In this document: positions 1-9,707 of the stretch, piece by piece
How the letters are laid out: every line of letters starts with the position of its first letter
Position numbering within the stretch: position 1 is the first letter of the stretch
DNA from: an uncultured Erythrobacter sp.
GTDB lineage: Bacteria; Pseudomonadota; Alphaproteobacteria; Sphingomonadales; Sphingomonadaceae
Direction: 5' to 3'
Assembly: GCA_947503155.1 (NCBI GenBank)
Contig: CANNCL010000001.1
Location: 248,001-312,000, forward strand
DNA length: 64,000 nucleotides
Notes under the pieces: model-generated
Told to the model about the DNA's origin: nothing
The model's input: the letters and a program-made list of their open reading frames with translations, nothing else
Database searches by the model: none
Translations under genes and position numbers: made by a program

Positions 1-56
1 TGTGCAGCGACTGGCGCTCCAAGGACGAGTAGCGAGGCGATAAGTGCGATACGCAT
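1..56 (-). CDS. N-terminus of a secreted protein, cut by the window edge
   Basis: An ATG at 56 opens a frame reading MRIALIASLLVLGAPVAA before the window ends. A charged start, a hydrophobic core and an AxA-like end make a signal peptide. An AGGA ribosome site lies about 9 bases upstream. It starts 13 bases after the GFA gene stop on the same strand, so it probably closes the ruvA-GFA operon. The mature part is outside the window, so no function can be given. Confidence 0.6.
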   Translation of the reverse strand, partial: MRIALIASLLVLGAPVAA

Positions 57-69
57 GGGTGTTTTCCTG

Positions 70-465
70 TCAGTCAATATGCTCAACCTCTGCGTCTATC
101 CGCAACCAAGGATGCTTGCGAGCCTCCCATACAGAATGGCGCGGTGGTGGGAAGCTGGGGTCACAGAACAGACCAACCGGGATGGCAATCGCGTCTGACA
201 TCGGCCCGCCTTGATACCAAACCGTCGACCCGCATACCGGGCAAAAGTGGTAACGTATCTCGCCTCCACCATCGCCAATTCGCACCCACTGCGCCGAATT
301 ACCCGATATGCTGACCTTGTCAGCCGGAAACCGCGCTTGCTCCCCAAATGGAGAGCCGCTGCGTTGCTGACATGCAAAGCAATGGCAGATCGACACCCTT
401 ATCGGCTCACCTTCGCAGGTCGCACTCAGCGCGCCGCAACGGCACGATGCCTTGCGCGTGACCAT
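70..465 (-). CDS. GFA / CENP-V family zinc protein
   Basis: A 131-residue protein of the glutathione-dependent formaldehyde-activating (GFA) fold. The structural zinc cysteines are visible: CRCG near residue 8, CHCFAC near residue 27 and CPVCGS near residue 75. The family includes S-(hydroxymethyl)glutathione synthase but most members have unknown substrates, so only the fold is assigned. Start ATG at 465 shares bases with the ruvA stop (TGATG), which implies translational coupling; a GTG one codon upstream is possible. It is cytosolic, with no signal or membrane segment. Confidence 0.85.
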   Translation of the reverse strand: MVTRKASCRCGALSATCEGEPIRVSICHCFACQQRSGSPFGEQARFPADKVSISGNSAQWVRIGDGGGEIRYHFCPVCGSTVWYQGGPMSDAIAIPVGLFCDPSFPPPRHSVWEARKHPWLRIDAEVEHID

Positions 466-1067
466 CACCCAGCAGCCTTCTTCAACGCAACCCGGATCAG
501 ATCGCCCTCGCCTGCCCCTTCGCCCAGTTCCGCTTGCGCCTTAGCGACGGCCTGCGCCGCAATCGCTGGTTTGAAGCCGAGATTCTCCAAAGCGCTCACG
601 GCATCCGCATTTGCGCCGCCCGCTGGCATCGCCGCCGCCGCGCCGGCCATTCCGCCGCCGGGTAACGCGCCCGCCTTATCCTTCAACTCGTTGACGATCC
701 GCCCGGCCAGTTTCGGCCCTACGCCGTTTGCCCGCGCCACACTCGCCGCATCGCCAGCCGCGCAGGCATCGCGCAATTCACCGGTCGACAGCGCCGACAG
801 GATCGCAAGGCCAACCTTGCTGCCCACGCCCTGAACCTGTGTCAGCAACCGGAACCAGTCACGCTCTGCGCTTTCGGCAAAGCCGAGCAATCGCATGTCG
901 TTCTCGCTCACCTGCAAATCGGTGTGGACCGTACACCCCTCACCCACTTCGCCCAGCGCCGCCAATGTCCGCGCCGAGCAATGGACGAGATAGCCCACGC
1001 CCTGCACATCCATGATGGCCCAATCCTCGCCCGTTTCGTCGAGCCGTCCTGACAGTTTGGCGATCAT
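465..1067 (-). CDS. ruvA: Holliday junction branch migration protein RuvA
   Basis: RuvA binds four-way DNA junctions as a tetramer and loads the RuvB motor. The 200-residue product has the OB-fold N-terminal domain (MIAKLSGRL..., residues 1-62), two helix-hairpin-helix motifs (QGVGSK near 74 and NGVGPK near 109), an Ala/Gly-rich flexible linker and a C-terminal RuvB-contact domain from about residue 145. ATG at 1067 is chosen because the usual family start MIAKLSG begins there; a longer frame to 1214 adds 49 unrelated residues. ruvC and ruvB are not adjacent in the window. Confidence 0.95.
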   Translation of the reverse strand: MIAKLSGRLDETGEDWAIMDVQGVGYLVHCSARTLAALGEVGEGCTVHTDLQVSENDMRLLGFAESAERDWFRLLTQVQGVGSKVGLAILSALSTGELRDACAAGDAASVARANGVGPKLAGRIVNELKDKAGALPGGGMAGAAAAMPAGGANADAVSALENLGFKPAIAAQAVAKAQAELGEGAGEGDLIRVALKKAAG

Positions 1068-1441
1068 GTGTGCGCTTCCTTGAACATGGTTTGTTCTTGC
1101 CGCAGCTTGGCCGTGAATGCCAGCGGGTCCTGCCATTTGTCCGCAGCCCCGCCCTTGGCTTGGCACACCTGACACACCTGACACACTGCCCAGGGAAGGA
1201 AAACTCTCTGTCAAACCTCGCGACCTGATCGCGAAGCTCGGTCCGCACAGCGGGCCGCAAGCCCGGCCGAGCGCCCGCAGCGCCGCAGGCGCGAGGAAAT
1301 CGCACCGCGGATGGGGTGCGCAAAGAAAAGGAGCCGGTTTTCATCACCCGCCGCTCATACTGCCGCACGCTGGTGTAGGAAAATCGCAAAGTTGTTGTCC
1401 GCAATCTCGACACTGCGCGTGCATTCGCTAAGGCTCGCCCT
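1068..1441. other. Intergenic region between divergent ruvA and aroC
   Basis: 374 bases without a convincing gene. It holds the promoters of the two divergent operons, a short CACACCTGA tandem repeat at 1164-1188 and GC-rich imperfect inverted repeats around 1240-1310. Open frames here have no family resemblance and no ribosome site. GAAC-N7-GTTC at 1082-1096 is near ruvA but is not the alphaproteobacterial LexA box form. Confidence 0.5.
1164..1188. repeat. Short tandem repeat, CACACCTGA x2 plus a partial copy
   Basis: CACACCTGA occurs at 1164-1172 and 1173-1181, followed by the partial copy CACACTG. It lies about 100 bases upstream of ruvA. It may be a protein-binding site or chance low complexity; no binding protein is known from the sequence. 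Confidence 0.5.
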
Positions 1442-2530
1442 ATGAGCTTCAACACTTTTGGGCGCGCATTGCGCTTTACGACATGGGGGGAAAGCCACGG
1501 GCCGGGCCTGGGCGTGGTTATCGACGGATGCCCGCCGGGATTGCGCCTGCGCGAAAAGGACATCCAACCATTCATGGATGCGCGCAAACCGGGCACCAGC
1601 AAATACACCACTCAGCGTAAAGAGGCCGATCAAGTTCGCATCTTGTCGGGCGTGTTCAGCGATGGCGATGGGCATCAGGTCACCACCGGCACGCCAATCC
1701 ATTTGATGATCGAGAACACCGATCAACGCTCCAAAGACTATTCCGAGATCGCGCAAAGTTACCGGCCCGGCCATGCCGATTACACTTATGACGCGAAATA
1801 CGGCATCCGCGATTATCGCGGCGGCGGGCGTTCTAGCGCGCGCGAGACGGCGGCGCGGGTTGCGGCCGGTGCGGTTGCACGGTTGATCATCCCAGAGGTG
1901 ACGCTGACCACCTATGTTTGCGAATTGGGCGGCGACAAGATCGAACGCGACGCCATCAACGCCGATGAAATCGCCAACAACCCGTTTTTCTGCCCCGACA
2001 GCTGGGCTGCGACGCGGTGGGAAAAACTGGTCGATGATGCACGCAAGGGCGGATCGTCTTTGGGCGCGGTGGTTGAATGCGTGGCAACCGGAGTGCCCGC
2101 CGGATGGGGCGCGCCGGTCTATGCGAAACTTGATAGCGAGCTTGCATCGGCGATGATGAGCATCAATGCGACCAAAGGCATGGAAATAGGCGACGGTTTC
2201 GAAGCCGCGCGGCTGACCGGCGAACAAAACGCCGACGCCATGTCTCCGGGCAAAGATGGCAATCCAGACTATGCCAGCAATCACGCAGGCGGCACCGCTG
2301 GCGGCATTTCCACCGGGCAACCGGTTGTGTGCCGTGTCGCGTTTAAACCGACCTCTTCGATTCTGACGCCGGTCCCTTCGATAAATTCCAAGGGCGAGGC
2401 GACGCAGGTCCGCACCAAAGGCCGCCACGACCCCTGTGTCGGCATTCGCGGTACGCCTGTGGTGGAGGCGATGATGGCGCTGGTTCTGGCGGATCAGAAA
2501 TTGCTGCACCGAATGCAAATCGGCGGCTAG
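1442..2530 (+). CDS. aroC: Chorismate synthase
   Basis: Last step of the shikimate pathway: trans-elimination of phosphate from 5-enolpyruvylshikimate 3-phosphate to chorismate, using reduced FMN. The 362-residue length is normal. Visible signatures are GESHG (residues 16-20, with catalytic His19), the basic [11 protein letters not shown] block near residue 125 that binds substrate and FMN, and the C-terminal [11 protein letters not shown] segment. The ribosome site before ATG 1442 is weak. The gene stands alone, followed by a 213-base gap before katG. Confidence 0.97.
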   Translation: MSFNTFGRALRFTTWGESHGPGLGVVIDGCPPGLRLREKDIQPFMDARKPGTSKYTTQRKEADQVRILSGVFSDGDGHQVTTGTPIHLMIENTDQRSKDYSEIAQSYRPGHADYTYDAKYGIRDYRGGGRSSARETAARVAAGAVARLIIPEVTLTTYVCELGGDKIERDAINADEIANNPFFCPDSWAATRWEKLVDDARKGGSSLGAVVECVATGVPAGWGAPVYAKLDSELASAMMSINATKGMEIGDGFEAARLTGEQNADAMSPGKDGNPDYASNHAGGTAGGISTGQPVVCRVAFKPTSSILTPVPSINSKGEATQVRTKGRHDPCVGIRGTPVVEAMMALVLADQKLLHRMQIGG

Positions 2531-2743
2531 GTTGGAACGCAGATCGGTAAGGCCCGCGCAATATCAACGACGCGCTCACCGCTCTGCCCACCAGTCTGCT
2601 AACCACCCTGCCAACAACCCAGTGATCGACTCACTCAATCAATAAACGCGTATTAATCGATTGGACTGATTAGTGCGCATGTATCATTCTGTTGTCATCA
2701 TGCTCGGCTAATTCCGAGCCTCACACACCCTAGGAGATTTAAG

Positions 2744-4927
2744 ATGGATGCGAAGACAGGCGAAATGAGCGGCGGTTGCCCCTTTAGCGGCGATGCGGGA
2801 ACACGCTCACTGTTGGGCCGGACCAATAAGGATTGGTGGCCTGAGGCAACGCAGCTCGATATTCTGACTGAGGAAGGCAAAAGCGCCAATCCTTATGGCG
2901 AAGATTTTGATTACCCCGCCGCTTTCAACACGATTGATTATTCTGCGCTGAAAGCTGACCTGACCGCGCTGATGACCGATGATCAGCCATGGTGGCCTGC
3001 CGATTATGGCCATTATGGCCCGTTCTTCATCCGTATGACATGGCATGCCGCCGGTACATACCGCACAGGCGATGGCCGCGGCGGCGCGGGCAGCGGGCAA
3101 CAACGTTTTGCACCGCTCAACAGCTGGCCTGACAATGGCAATCTCGACAAAGCGCGCCGCCTGCTTTGGCCGATCAAACAGAAATACGGCAAAGCCATTA
3201 GCTGGGCCGATCTGTTGGTGCTCGCCGGCAATGTCGCGATTGAAAGCATGGGCGGCCCGGTCTTTGGCTTCGGCGGCGGCCGCGCCGACGTTTATGAACC
3301 AGAAAATGTCTATTGGGGCACAGAAAGCCTGTGGGTCGATACGGGCGCAGAAACCCGCATTCAGCCCGATTCTGACATGGCGCTCGAAAACCCATTGGCC
3401 GCGATCCAGATGGGTCTGATCTACGTCAATCCAGAAGGGCCCGGCGGCGTTGCCGATCCATTGCTGAGCGCGCGCGACATGCGCGAAACCTTTGCGCGGA
3501 TGGCGATGAATGACGAGGAAACCGTTGCCCTCACGGCGGGCGGCCACGCCTTTGGTAAGGCCCACGGTGCGGCACCATCGGACACGTTTGGCGGCGCTCC
3601 AGAAGGCGAAACGCTTCAAAACCAAGCGATGGGCTGGCTGACCGATCAAGAAGAGATCACAGCGGGCAACATCACCACGTCCGGCATCGAAGGCGCATGG
3701 TCGAACAACCCAACCAGTTGGAGCCACGATTATTTCCGCATCCTGTTCAAATATGATTTTGAACTGGTCCACTCACCGGCAGGCGCGCAGCAATGGACGC
3801 CGATCAACCCGGATGAAGCCGACATGGCCCCTGATGCGCGCGATGCATCAAAGAAGGTGCCAACCATGATGACCACCGCCGATATGGCGCTCAAAATGGA
3901 CCCGGAATATCGCAAGATTTCGGAGCGGTTCTTGGCCAACCCTGAACAATTGGATGACGCTTTTGCGCGTGCATGGTTCAAATTGTGCCACCGCGATATG
4001 GGACCGAAAGCCCGGTATCACGGGCCAGAAGTTCCTGAAGAAACGCTGATCTGGATGGACCCTGTTCCCGCGGGTTCCGTGCCTTCGGACGCAGAAGTAT
4101 CGCGTTTCAAAACCGCGATCCTTTCCAGCGGCCTTTCAGTCAGCGAACTGGTCAAAGCGGCATGGGCGTCTGCTTCGACCTATCGCAACACCGATCACCG
4201 CGGCGGCGCGAATGGCGCGCGCGTCACTCAGGCTCCGCAAAATGGCTGGGCTGCGAATGATCCCGATGAGCTGGCAAAAGTGCTCCGCGTGATTGGCGAA
4301 CATCGCGGCGAATTGTCGATGGCAGATGCGATCGTTCTGGCGGGTTCGGCGGCTGTTGAGAAAGCAGCAGCGGATGCCGGTCACAACGTCACCGTCCCGT
4401 TCACTGGCGGGCGCGGCGATTGCGCCGATGAGCACACCGATAGCGAGAGCTTCGATGCGCTGGAGCCGTTTGCTGATGGGTTCCGCAATTACCTGCGCAC
4501 CAAAGCCAGCGTGAAGACCGAAGACATGTTGATCGACCGCGCGCATCTGATGGGCCTGTCGATTTCCGAAATGACCGTTTTGGTCGGCGGAATGCGGGCG
4601 CTTGGCGCGAATGCCGGGGGAACCTCGCATGGTGTCTTCACCGACCGTGTGGGCCAGCTTACGACGGACTTCTTCACCAACCTCCTCGATATGGGCACCA
4701 AATGGGCACCGGTCGATGGATCAGGTGATGAAGAATATGTCGGCACAGACCGGGCAACCGGCGCGCAAAAATACACCGCAACGCGCACCGATTTGATCTT
4801 TGGTTCCAACTCGCAATTGCGCGCTCAGGCCGAAGTTTACGCCGAAAACGGTGCAGAGGCGAAGTTCGTGAACGACTTTGTCGCCGCATGGACCAAGGTG
4901 ATGAATGCCGACCGTTTCGACGTCTAA
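2744..4927 (+). CDS. katG: Catalase-peroxidase KatG
   Basis: A haem enzyme that removes hydrogen peroxide by catalase and peroxidase activity. The 727 residues form the usual duplicated peroxidase fold, with the active site in the N-terminal half: Arg97, Trp100 and His101 in [10 protein letters not shown], and the proximal His in [12 protein letters not shown] near residue 270. The C-terminal half (from about 430) is the inactive copy. ATG at 2744 follows a strong AGGAG site. A candidate promoter TTGGAC (2661) - N15 - TATCAT (2682) lies upstream. No oxyR gene and no clear OxyR site are nearby. A terminator follows the stop. Confidence 0.97.
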   Translation: MDAKTGEMSGGCPFSGDAGTRSLLGRTNKDWWPEATQLDILTEEGKSANPYGEDFDYPAAFNTIDYSALKADLTALMTDDQPWWPADYGHYGPFFIRMTWHAAGTYRTGDGRGGAGSGQQRFAPLNSWPDNGNLDKARRLLWPIKQKYGKAISWADLLVLAGNVAIESMGGPVFGFGGGRADVYEPENVYWGTESLWVDTGAETRIQPDSDMALENPLAAIQMGLIYVNPEGPGGVADPLLSARDMRETFARMAMNDEETVALTAGGHAFGKAHGAAPSDTFGGAPEGETLQNQAMGWLTDQEEITAGNITTSGIEGAWSNNPTSWSHDYFRILFKYDFELVHSPAGAQQWTPINPDEADMAPDARDASKKVPTMMTTADMALKMDPEYRKISERFLANPEQLDDAFARAWFKLCHRDMGPKARYHGPEVPEETLIWMDPVPAGSVPSDAEVSRFKTAILSSGLSVSELVKAAWASASTYRNTDHRGGANGARVTQAPQNGWAANDPDELAKVLRVIGEHRGELSMADAIVLAGSAAVEKAAADAGHNVTVPFTGGRGDCADEHTDSESFDALEPFADGFRNYLRTKASVKTEDMLIDRAHLMGLSISEMTVLVGGMRALGANAGGTSHGVFTDRVGQLTTDFFTNLLDMGTKWAPVDGSGDEEYVGTDRATGAQKYTATRTDLIFGSNSQLRAQAEVYAENGAEAKFVNDFVAAWTKVMNADRFDV

Positions 4928-4985
4928 CTTGGGTTGCTAACAAGCCCCCCACCCTGATTCGGAACTTTCGGGTCAGGGTCGCAAG

Positions 4986-5017
4986 AGGCCCTCGGTGCTA
5001 TCACCGGGGGCCTTTTT
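4986..5017 (+). terminator. Rho-independent terminator after katG
   Basis: A 12-bp stem AGGCCCTCGGTG / CACCGGGGGCCT with one G-U pair and a CTAT loop, followed directly by TTTTT. It ends katG before the convergent LytTR gene. Confidence 0.9.
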
Positions 5018-5039
5018 GCATCCGCAATTCAAACCGGGG

Positions 5040-5918
5040 TCACAGCCAACCGGCGGATTTGAGTTCGCTCACCTGTGCGCGGCTAACCGGAGCCTCAAGA
5101 CTGCCGCCCTCGCTGCTGGCCAGCACCAGCCGAACATTGCGCCCTTCGCGTTTCACATCTTCCACCGCGAGGCGCGCGACCCACCAGCTGCGGTGGACCT
5201 GCCGCCCTTCGATCTCTGCGACATGCACCATCGCATCGCGCAGCCGCATCAAAACGAGCTGCGAACCCAGCATCGTATGAACGCGGACATAGTGGTCCTC
5301 CATCTCCAACGCGACGATTTCACTGCCCAGCTCGGCCGGAAGCTGATCGAGAAGCGGATTGGCCGGTTCTAGGTTGGGTTCGGCAGGTGCTTCTTGTGGA
5401 TCAGTTACACCCGGTTGAACCGGCTCGGCACGCGGCGGCCTCTCATCGGCCTCAGCTTTCGTCCCGAATGCCCCCGCACCGATGACATTGAACAACAGCG
5501 TCACTCCGCCGCCAATTACAAAGACATAAAAATAGCTCGTGAGGGCGGCTTCTAAAGACGGGGTTCTGGGCCAATTCGGCAGAAATTGGACGATGTAAAT
5601 CACCGCCGTCATCGGCACAGACGCGATAAGCGCCGCCGCCAGCCAAAGCGGTGCCAGCGGCAGGTCTAATGCCGCATGGGCGCGTTCCACCAGAAATCCC
5701 ATCGGCGAGTAGATCGCGTAGCCAATATAGCTGAACATTAGCCATGTGATGAGGCGCATCGCGAGCGGCTGCTCAATTGAACCAAACGGCCCGATCACCG
5801 CCAGAAACACGCCGATCACCGTCATGATCGCCAGATCGGTGAGGGTCTTACGCCAAAACGCTGCGCGCTTGCTCATCGCGTGTTTTTCGCCCGCCAGTTC
5901 AGTTGCCTTGTGTTCCAT
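5040..5918 (-). CDS. Membrane-bound LytTR-type transcriptional regulator
   Basis: The N-terminal half has four hydrophobic segments (around AIMTVIGVFLAVIG, WLMFSYIGYAIY, LWLAAALIASVPM and YFYVFVIGGGVTLL), followed by a Pro/Glu-rich linker and a C-terminal LytTR DNA-binding domain of about 100 residues (EIVALEMEDHYVRVHT ... LRDAMVHV ... VHRSWWVA). There is no receiver domain, so the signal may be sensed in the membrane. ATG 5918 is chosen; ATG 5876, just before the first membrane segment, is equally possible. It is divergent from a DUF2306 membrane gene, its most likely target. Confidence 0.85.
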   Translation of the reverse strand: MEHKATELAGEKHAMSKRAAFWRKTLTDLAIMTVIGVFLAVIGPFGSIEQPLAMRLITWLMFSYIGYAIYSPMGFLVERAHAALDLPLAPLWLAAALIASVPMTAVIYIVQFLPNWPRTPSLEAALTSYFYVFVIGGGVTLLFNVIGAGAFGTKAEADERPPRAEPVQPGVTDPQEAPAEPNLEPANPLLDQLPAELGSEIVALEMEDHYVRVHTMLGSQLVLMRLRDAMVHVAEIEGRQVHRSWWVARLAVEDVKREGRNVRLVLASSEGGSLEAPVSRAQVSELKSAGWL

Positions 5919-5996
5919 CCTGCTCGGAAATGCCTGCCCATTGGCGCTTCGTAAAGTGGCAAATGCGCGGGAAGCCCCCGAAAACCGGGAATTTCG

Positions 5997-6054
5997 CGCC
6001 CATTCACGCAGCCCAGAACCGGGCCGCGCAAGACCGGTTGCTGGCGAATGGGCG
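5997..6054. promoter_or_regulatory. 9-bp inverted repeat in the LytTR / DUF2306 divergent region
   Basis: CGCCCATTC at 5997-6005 is matched by GAATGGGCG at 6046-6054, with a third partial copy GCCCATTG near 5937. The repeats sit between the divergent regulator and DUF2306 gene and could be an operator. LytTR proteins usually bind direct repeats, so the assignment is tentative. Confidence 0.35.
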
Positions 6055-6116
6055 AGCGGCATTGTGGGTCTCAGCAAACAAAAACACACACTTTCTCAGT
6101 CAGAAGGACCAGACCC

Positions 6117-6677
6117 ATGACGACACTCACAACCAAACTGACCGCAGGTTTCAAGCTTCCAAATTTCCTCAGCGCCCCGGCAAGGCCCAGCTTCGACCTT
6201 TCCCCTCGGCTGCGAGCATTGGTGATGATCGCGGCGACAACGATGACGCTGCTGACGGTGTATGGGCTTGGCAGAGGTTTGCTCGGCTTTGCGCCTGATC
6301 ATTCCAATATCCGCCATCTGGCAATCGCGATCCACGTAACCACGGTGCTGCCTGCTATTCCATTGGGCGGTTATCTGCTGCTCGCACCAAAGGGCACCAA
6401 ATGGCACAAGAAACTTGGCAAAGTGTGGGTCGCATTGATGCTCATCACGGCGACCTCAGCAATTTTCATTCAAACCGGCGGCGGGTTTAGTTTCATCCAC
6501 CTGTTCATTCCGATGACCTTTTGGGCCTCTTACAAACTGATCGCGACTGCGCGCCGCGGCGATATGAAGGGGCACCGTAAAGAGATCCTGAGCCTCTATC
6601 TCGGCGCGTTGATGATCCCCGGCATTGCCAGCATGGCGATCCCAGGCCGGTTGATGAATGTGTGGCTCTTCTGGTGA
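6117..6677 (+). CDS. DUF2306-like membrane protein
   Basis: A 186-residue integral membrane protein with about five hydrophobic segments. Histidines near the membrane faces (IRHLAIAIHVTT near 65-75, GTKWHKKLGK near 95, MKGHRKEI near 155) fit the DUF2306 / YozB-type pattern of possible haem or metal ligands. The function is unknown. ATG at 6117 follows AAGGA at good spacing; the frame open upstream lacks one. It pairs divergently with the LytTR regulator. Confidence 0.75.
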   Translation: MTTLTTKLTAGFKLPNFLSAPARPSFDLSPRLRALVMIAATTMTLLTVYGLGRGLLGFAPDHSNIRHLAIAIHVTTVLPAIPLGGYLLLAPKGTKWHKKLGKVWVALMLITATSAIFIQTGGGFSFIHLFIPMTFWASYKLIATARRGDMKGHRKEILSLYLGALMIPGIASMAIPGRLMNVWLFW

Positions 6678-6723
6678 GCTGCGCTTTGGCAGGTCGGTTT
6701 GCGATAGGCTTGCTGAAAGCAGG

Positions 6724-6753
6724 CGGCGCCGGGGGGAACTTCGGCGCCGTTTT
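6724..6753 (+). terminator. Terminator after the DUF2306 gene
   Basis: CGGCGCCG repeated as an inverted repeat around a 10-base loop, followed by TTTTG. It separates the DUF2306 gene from the convergent smr gene. Confidence 0.8.
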
Positions 6754-6770
6754 GCGTTACCGGCCCCGCT

Positions 6771-7373
6771 CTAACCCGGTCGGCGCAGTACCAAGTACAG
6801 CGCGCCGTCCCCGCCATGCCGGATATGCGCACGGCGCACAGCGGCAATGGCATCTGCGTGGTGGCTCGCCGCGAGCCAATCGAGCAATTTCGCCCGGATC
6901 GCCCCGCGTTTATCCCCGCGATCGGCGGGATCAACAGGCCGCTCCCTACCCGCAATCACCAATACGACCCGCGCGCCCATTGCGCGTGCCTGATCCATCC
7001 CGCTCGTAACGCGCATGTAAGCGGTGTCGAGTGTGTGGCCATGCAAATCGAGCGTGTAGTCAGGCGCGATCTGTCCCGCTTTCAATTTGCGGTTCCAGTG
7101 CCCATCCAGTTGAGAGTTGAACACACGTTTTGGCGGCGGCGGCGGCGGCGGCGCTGCGCGGCGTGCAGGTGGGAGTTTAGCCGGTGTCTTGATCGGGGGT
7201 TTTGGCGGCGCTTTGGGTAGAACCTTCACAGTGGCGGCGCGCTTCATTTCGGCCTTTGCCCCTGCGCCCGGTATTGAACCTGGTACAGCCCGCCCCGCCA
7301 TTGGCGTGACGCTCTGCGCAAGAGCCGACCACGCGGCCTGCTCCTCGGCGCTTAATCCGCGCGGCGTGCTCAT
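6771..7373 (-). CDS. Smr/MutS2-type domain protein
   Basis: A 200-residue protein with a Pro/Ala/Lys-rich, probably disordered N-terminal third, including a run of seven prolines near residue 77, and a C-terminal Smr domain (DYTLDLHGHTLDTA near 107, VLVIAGRER, then RHGGDGALYLVLRRPG at the end). The LDLHG and GG(D/H)GALYL motifs are the nuclease-type Smr motifs, so nucleic-acid cleavage is possible. It is the last gene of the timA-mltA-smr operon. Confidence 0.88.
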   Translation of the reverse strand: MSTPRGLSAEEQAAWSALAQSVTPMAGRAVPGSIPGAGAKAEMKRAATVKVLPKAPPKPPIKTPAKLPPARRAAPPPPPPPKRVFNSQLDGHWNRKLKAGQIAPDYTLDLHGHTLDTAYMRVTSGMDQARAMGARVVLVIAGRERPVDPADRGDKRGAIRAKLLDWLAASHHADAIAAVRRAHIRHGGDGALYLVLRRPG

Positions 7374-7397
7374 TGGACCCAGCTCATCGGGCCTAAC

Positions 7398-8687
7398 TCA
7401 TTGACCGGAACTCAGGCGTTCAACCGTGCCCTTCGGCAGCAGCAGCAGCGCAGTGCCGCGCGCGCTCATCCCGCCCGCGATCCGGCGCGCATCTTCGCCC
7501 GCACCCCAGAATGTGTCGAAACGATTTGCGCCTTTGATCGCGCCGCCTGTGTCTTGTGCAATCCACAATCCATCTGCCTCGCCCCGGTCCATATCAAGCC
7601 AAACCGGCGCGCCCAGAGGCACAAAGGCCGGATCAGCCGCAACCGACGTACCGCGCCGCACTGGCACACCCAGAGCGCCCAGCGGGCCATCGCCGGTTAG
7701 CTCGCGAAAGAATATCCAGCTTTTGTTGAGCCGCATAAGATCCGCGCCATCACGCGGATTTTCGCGGATATAGGCCATGATACCCTGCATTGACCCGGCA
7801 TATTGCCCCGGCCCATCGCCCAGCAATCCGCGTTCGCGCATGACCCCGCCAATCCCGGTATAGCCGCGCCCGTTCTGCCCGGCATATCCGATGCGGATCA
7901 CGTCGCCTTCTGGGGTGCGCAGGCGGCCTGACCCTTGGATCTGCAGGAAGAAAAACTCCACCGGGTCCGCTGCCCATGCGATTACCGGGACGCGGCCCTC
8001 CAATGCGCCCGCTTCGATAGCGGCGCGGTCTGGGTAGAGTTCAAAATTGCCGCTGCGATCATAGCGGCCCAAAGGCGCGCGGCCCGTGCGCTCAGACGCT
8101 GGCGTGTCCGCCGGCCAAGCGCGCACCAAGTCATCGGGCATCGCATAAACCGGCACATATCCCGGCCTGCGGGTGCGCGATCCGGCGATCTCAGGCTCAA
8201 AATAACCCGTCGCAAAGGCGCTGCCATCGCCGATCCGCGCGGTTTCGAAATGGGTTTGGAAAAAGCGCGGCGCGTCGCTGACGGGCCATCCGACCGCCGC
8301 GTCGCAAGAGGCACGCCAATCGGCGCCGTATGCCAGCCCGCTAACATCGTCGCGGCGCAGCAATTGCGGGCACGATTCGATAAAGCCCGACAAGGCTGTG
8401 CCCGCATCATCGCGGGTCAGGCCGAGCGCGCCGACGCTAGGCCCGCGCGCGACACCGGCAAAAGCGGCATTTGTCGCAGAGGATACGGGCGGCGGAACGG
8501 TGTTGATGGGGCCGGGCGGCGACCCTTCTGGGATGAGTGTGCAGCCGCTGAGCGAAAACAGTGCCGCGACGCCGATTGCAGCGCCGCCCACCACGGATCG
8601 CAGATTGCGGGTTTTCGTATCCGGCCCGCTAAGCCGGATTACGGCGTTTCGGGGGCTCCGGGGAGCGCCAAAAGACCCGCCCCACAT
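7398..8687 (-). CDS. mltA: Membrane-bound lytic murein transglycosylase A
   Basis: Cleaves peptidoglycan glycan strands to 1,6-anhydromuropeptides at the outer membrane. The 429-residue frame carries a lipobox LSGC (Cys49), the MltA domain (roughly 110-330) and the C-terminal 3D domain with its Asp cluster (APVWLDMDRGEADGLWIAQDTGGAIKG region). The N-terminus before the signal core is long; GTG codons around residue 32 could be the true start, so the start is uncertain. It lies 6 bases after timA in the same operon. Confidence 0.93.
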   Translation of the reverse strand: MWGGSFGAPRSPRNAVIRLSGPDTKTRNLRSVVGGAAIGVAALFSLSGCTLIPEGSPPGPINTVPPPVSSATNAAFAGVARGPSVGALGLTRDDAGTALSGFIESCPQLLRRDDVSGLAYGADWRASCDAAVGWPVSDAPRFFQTHFETARIGDGSAFATGYFEPEIAGSRTRRPGYVPVYAMPDDLVRAWPADTPASERTGRAPLGRYDRSGNFELYPDRAAIEAGALEGRVPVIAWAADPVEFFFLQIQGSGRLRTPEGDVIRIGYAGQNGRGYTGIGGVMRERGLLGDGPGQYAGSMQGIMAYIRENPRDGADLMRLNKSWIFFRELTGDGPLGALGVPVRRGTSVAADPAFVPLGAPVWLDMDRGEADGLWIAQDTGGAIKGANRFDTFWGAGEDARRIAGGMSARGTALLLLPKGTVERLSSGQ

Positions 8688-8693
8688 TTAAGG

Positions 8694-9347
8694 TCAGCCT
8701 TCGTCGGTTTCGTCGAGGACCCAGTTGGGATCGTTCGAACCGATATTGCGGCTGAAGGTCCACACGTCGCGGCTTTCAATCGCATCATCAAGCGACCCGC
8801 CAACAACCGTGCCGTCTTTGTCGCGCGTTACCGTTGCGATATCAGCGACGAACAGGATCGCAATCCGCGCCATACGCTTGTCCAGCGATGCGGAATGGAT
8901 GCGGGTTTCTTCGACTCGGATCAGTTTGTTGTCCAGCGTATGTTCGGCGTCTTCGCGCGCGTCGATCGCGCCAGAAAACCCTTCGAACACATCGTCATCA
9001 CATAGATCACGCAGAGTGTCGCGGTCGCCGTCCCAATACGCCTCTAGCACCATTTCATAGGCGCCCTTGGCCCCTTCCATGAACTGAGTGAGGTCGAAAT
9101 TGCGGTCAGCGCTGGAAATTTCGCCAATGCCGCGCTCAACCGCTGGCATCACCCCTTCGAGTTCAATCGCGCGCTGCGGAGCGGTTTGCTGCGCCGCTTG
9201 CGGAGCGGCCAATGGCGCATTTTCGCCCGCGTCGAAACGGTGCGGCACTACGTCCTCTTCGTGCTCTGCCCGGCGGCCCAGCACCGAATAGAGGCGCAGG
9301 CCCAAAAAGGCCGCGATCATGGCGAGGATGACGATTTCTAAGATCAC
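8694..9347 (-). CDS. Tim44/TimA-type inner-membrane adaptor
   Basis: A 217-residue protein with an N-terminal membrane anchor (ILEIVILAMIAAFLGLRLYSVLG), an Ala/Gln-rich linker and a C-terminal Tim44-like NTF2-fold domain from about residue 85 (FMEGAKGAYEMVLEAYWDGDRDTL). It starts with GTG at 9347, preceded by AGG at 7-base spacing. Bacterial homologues next to secB and mltA are thought to act near the inner membrane; the role is inferred from the mitochondrial import homologue. Confidence 0.88.
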   Translation of the reverse strand: MILEIVILAMIAAFLGLRLYSVLGRRAEHEEDVVPHRFDAGENAPLAAPQAAQQTAPQRAIELEGVMPAVERGIGEISSADRNFDLTQFMEGAKGAYEMVLEAYWDGDRDTLRDLCDDDVFEGFSGAIDAREDAEHTLDNKLIRVEETRIHSASLDKRMARIAILFVADIATVTRDKDGTVVGGSLDDAIESRDVWTFSRNIGSNDPNWVLDETDEG

Positions 9348-9707
9348 TGTAGTACCTGATATCCTTTCGGCGGGCCCAAAATTTGGACTGCCTTATCATT
9401 CTTGCGTGCACCGCAGTTGTAAAGAACCGCCGCGTGTAGGCAACCGAAGTTACGTATATTAACAGCCCGAGATGCGTTTCGCCCCTATAAATAGGCATTA
9501 AATTCAATTCGCCAACGATCATTTGGTTGCAAGACAGCGCAAAACACCGCCATCCGACGGCAAATCGCGCTCAGCATTGCTTGGACCCGCCACCCCTGCT
9601 AGTCGCGCGGCCTTCAAGAGTTACTCTTTAAGCAGGTGCGTGGTCCCCCTCGTCCCGGCGCGAAAATTAACTCCAACCCAGTTGCATTAAGCGAAAGACA
9701 AACGACC
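9348..9707. other. Divergent control region timA / secB
   Basis: 360 bases between divergent start codons with no supported gene. It must hold the promoters for timA-mltA-smr and secB-murJ-trpS. A small dyad CCTATAAATAGG is at about 9486-9497. No promoter could be fixed with confidence. Confidence 0.5.

Noticed and set aside
1082..1096. Possible LexA box before ruvA (GAAC-N7-GTTC)
   Set aside because: The alphaproteobacterial SOS box is a direct repeat GTTC-N7-GTTC; this is inverted and sits very close to the start codon.
1355..2518. 387-codon open frame antisense to aroC
   Set aside because: It is the shadow of a highly conserved gene in GC-rich DNA, rich in Arg/Ala/His and without family features or ribosome site.
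2640..2743. OxyR binding site upstream of katG
   Set aside because: The ATAG-N7-CTAT-N7-ATAG pattern is not present, and no oxyR gene is adjacent.
2807..3772. 321-codon open frame antisense to katG
   Set aside because: Shadow of katG; no recognisable domain.
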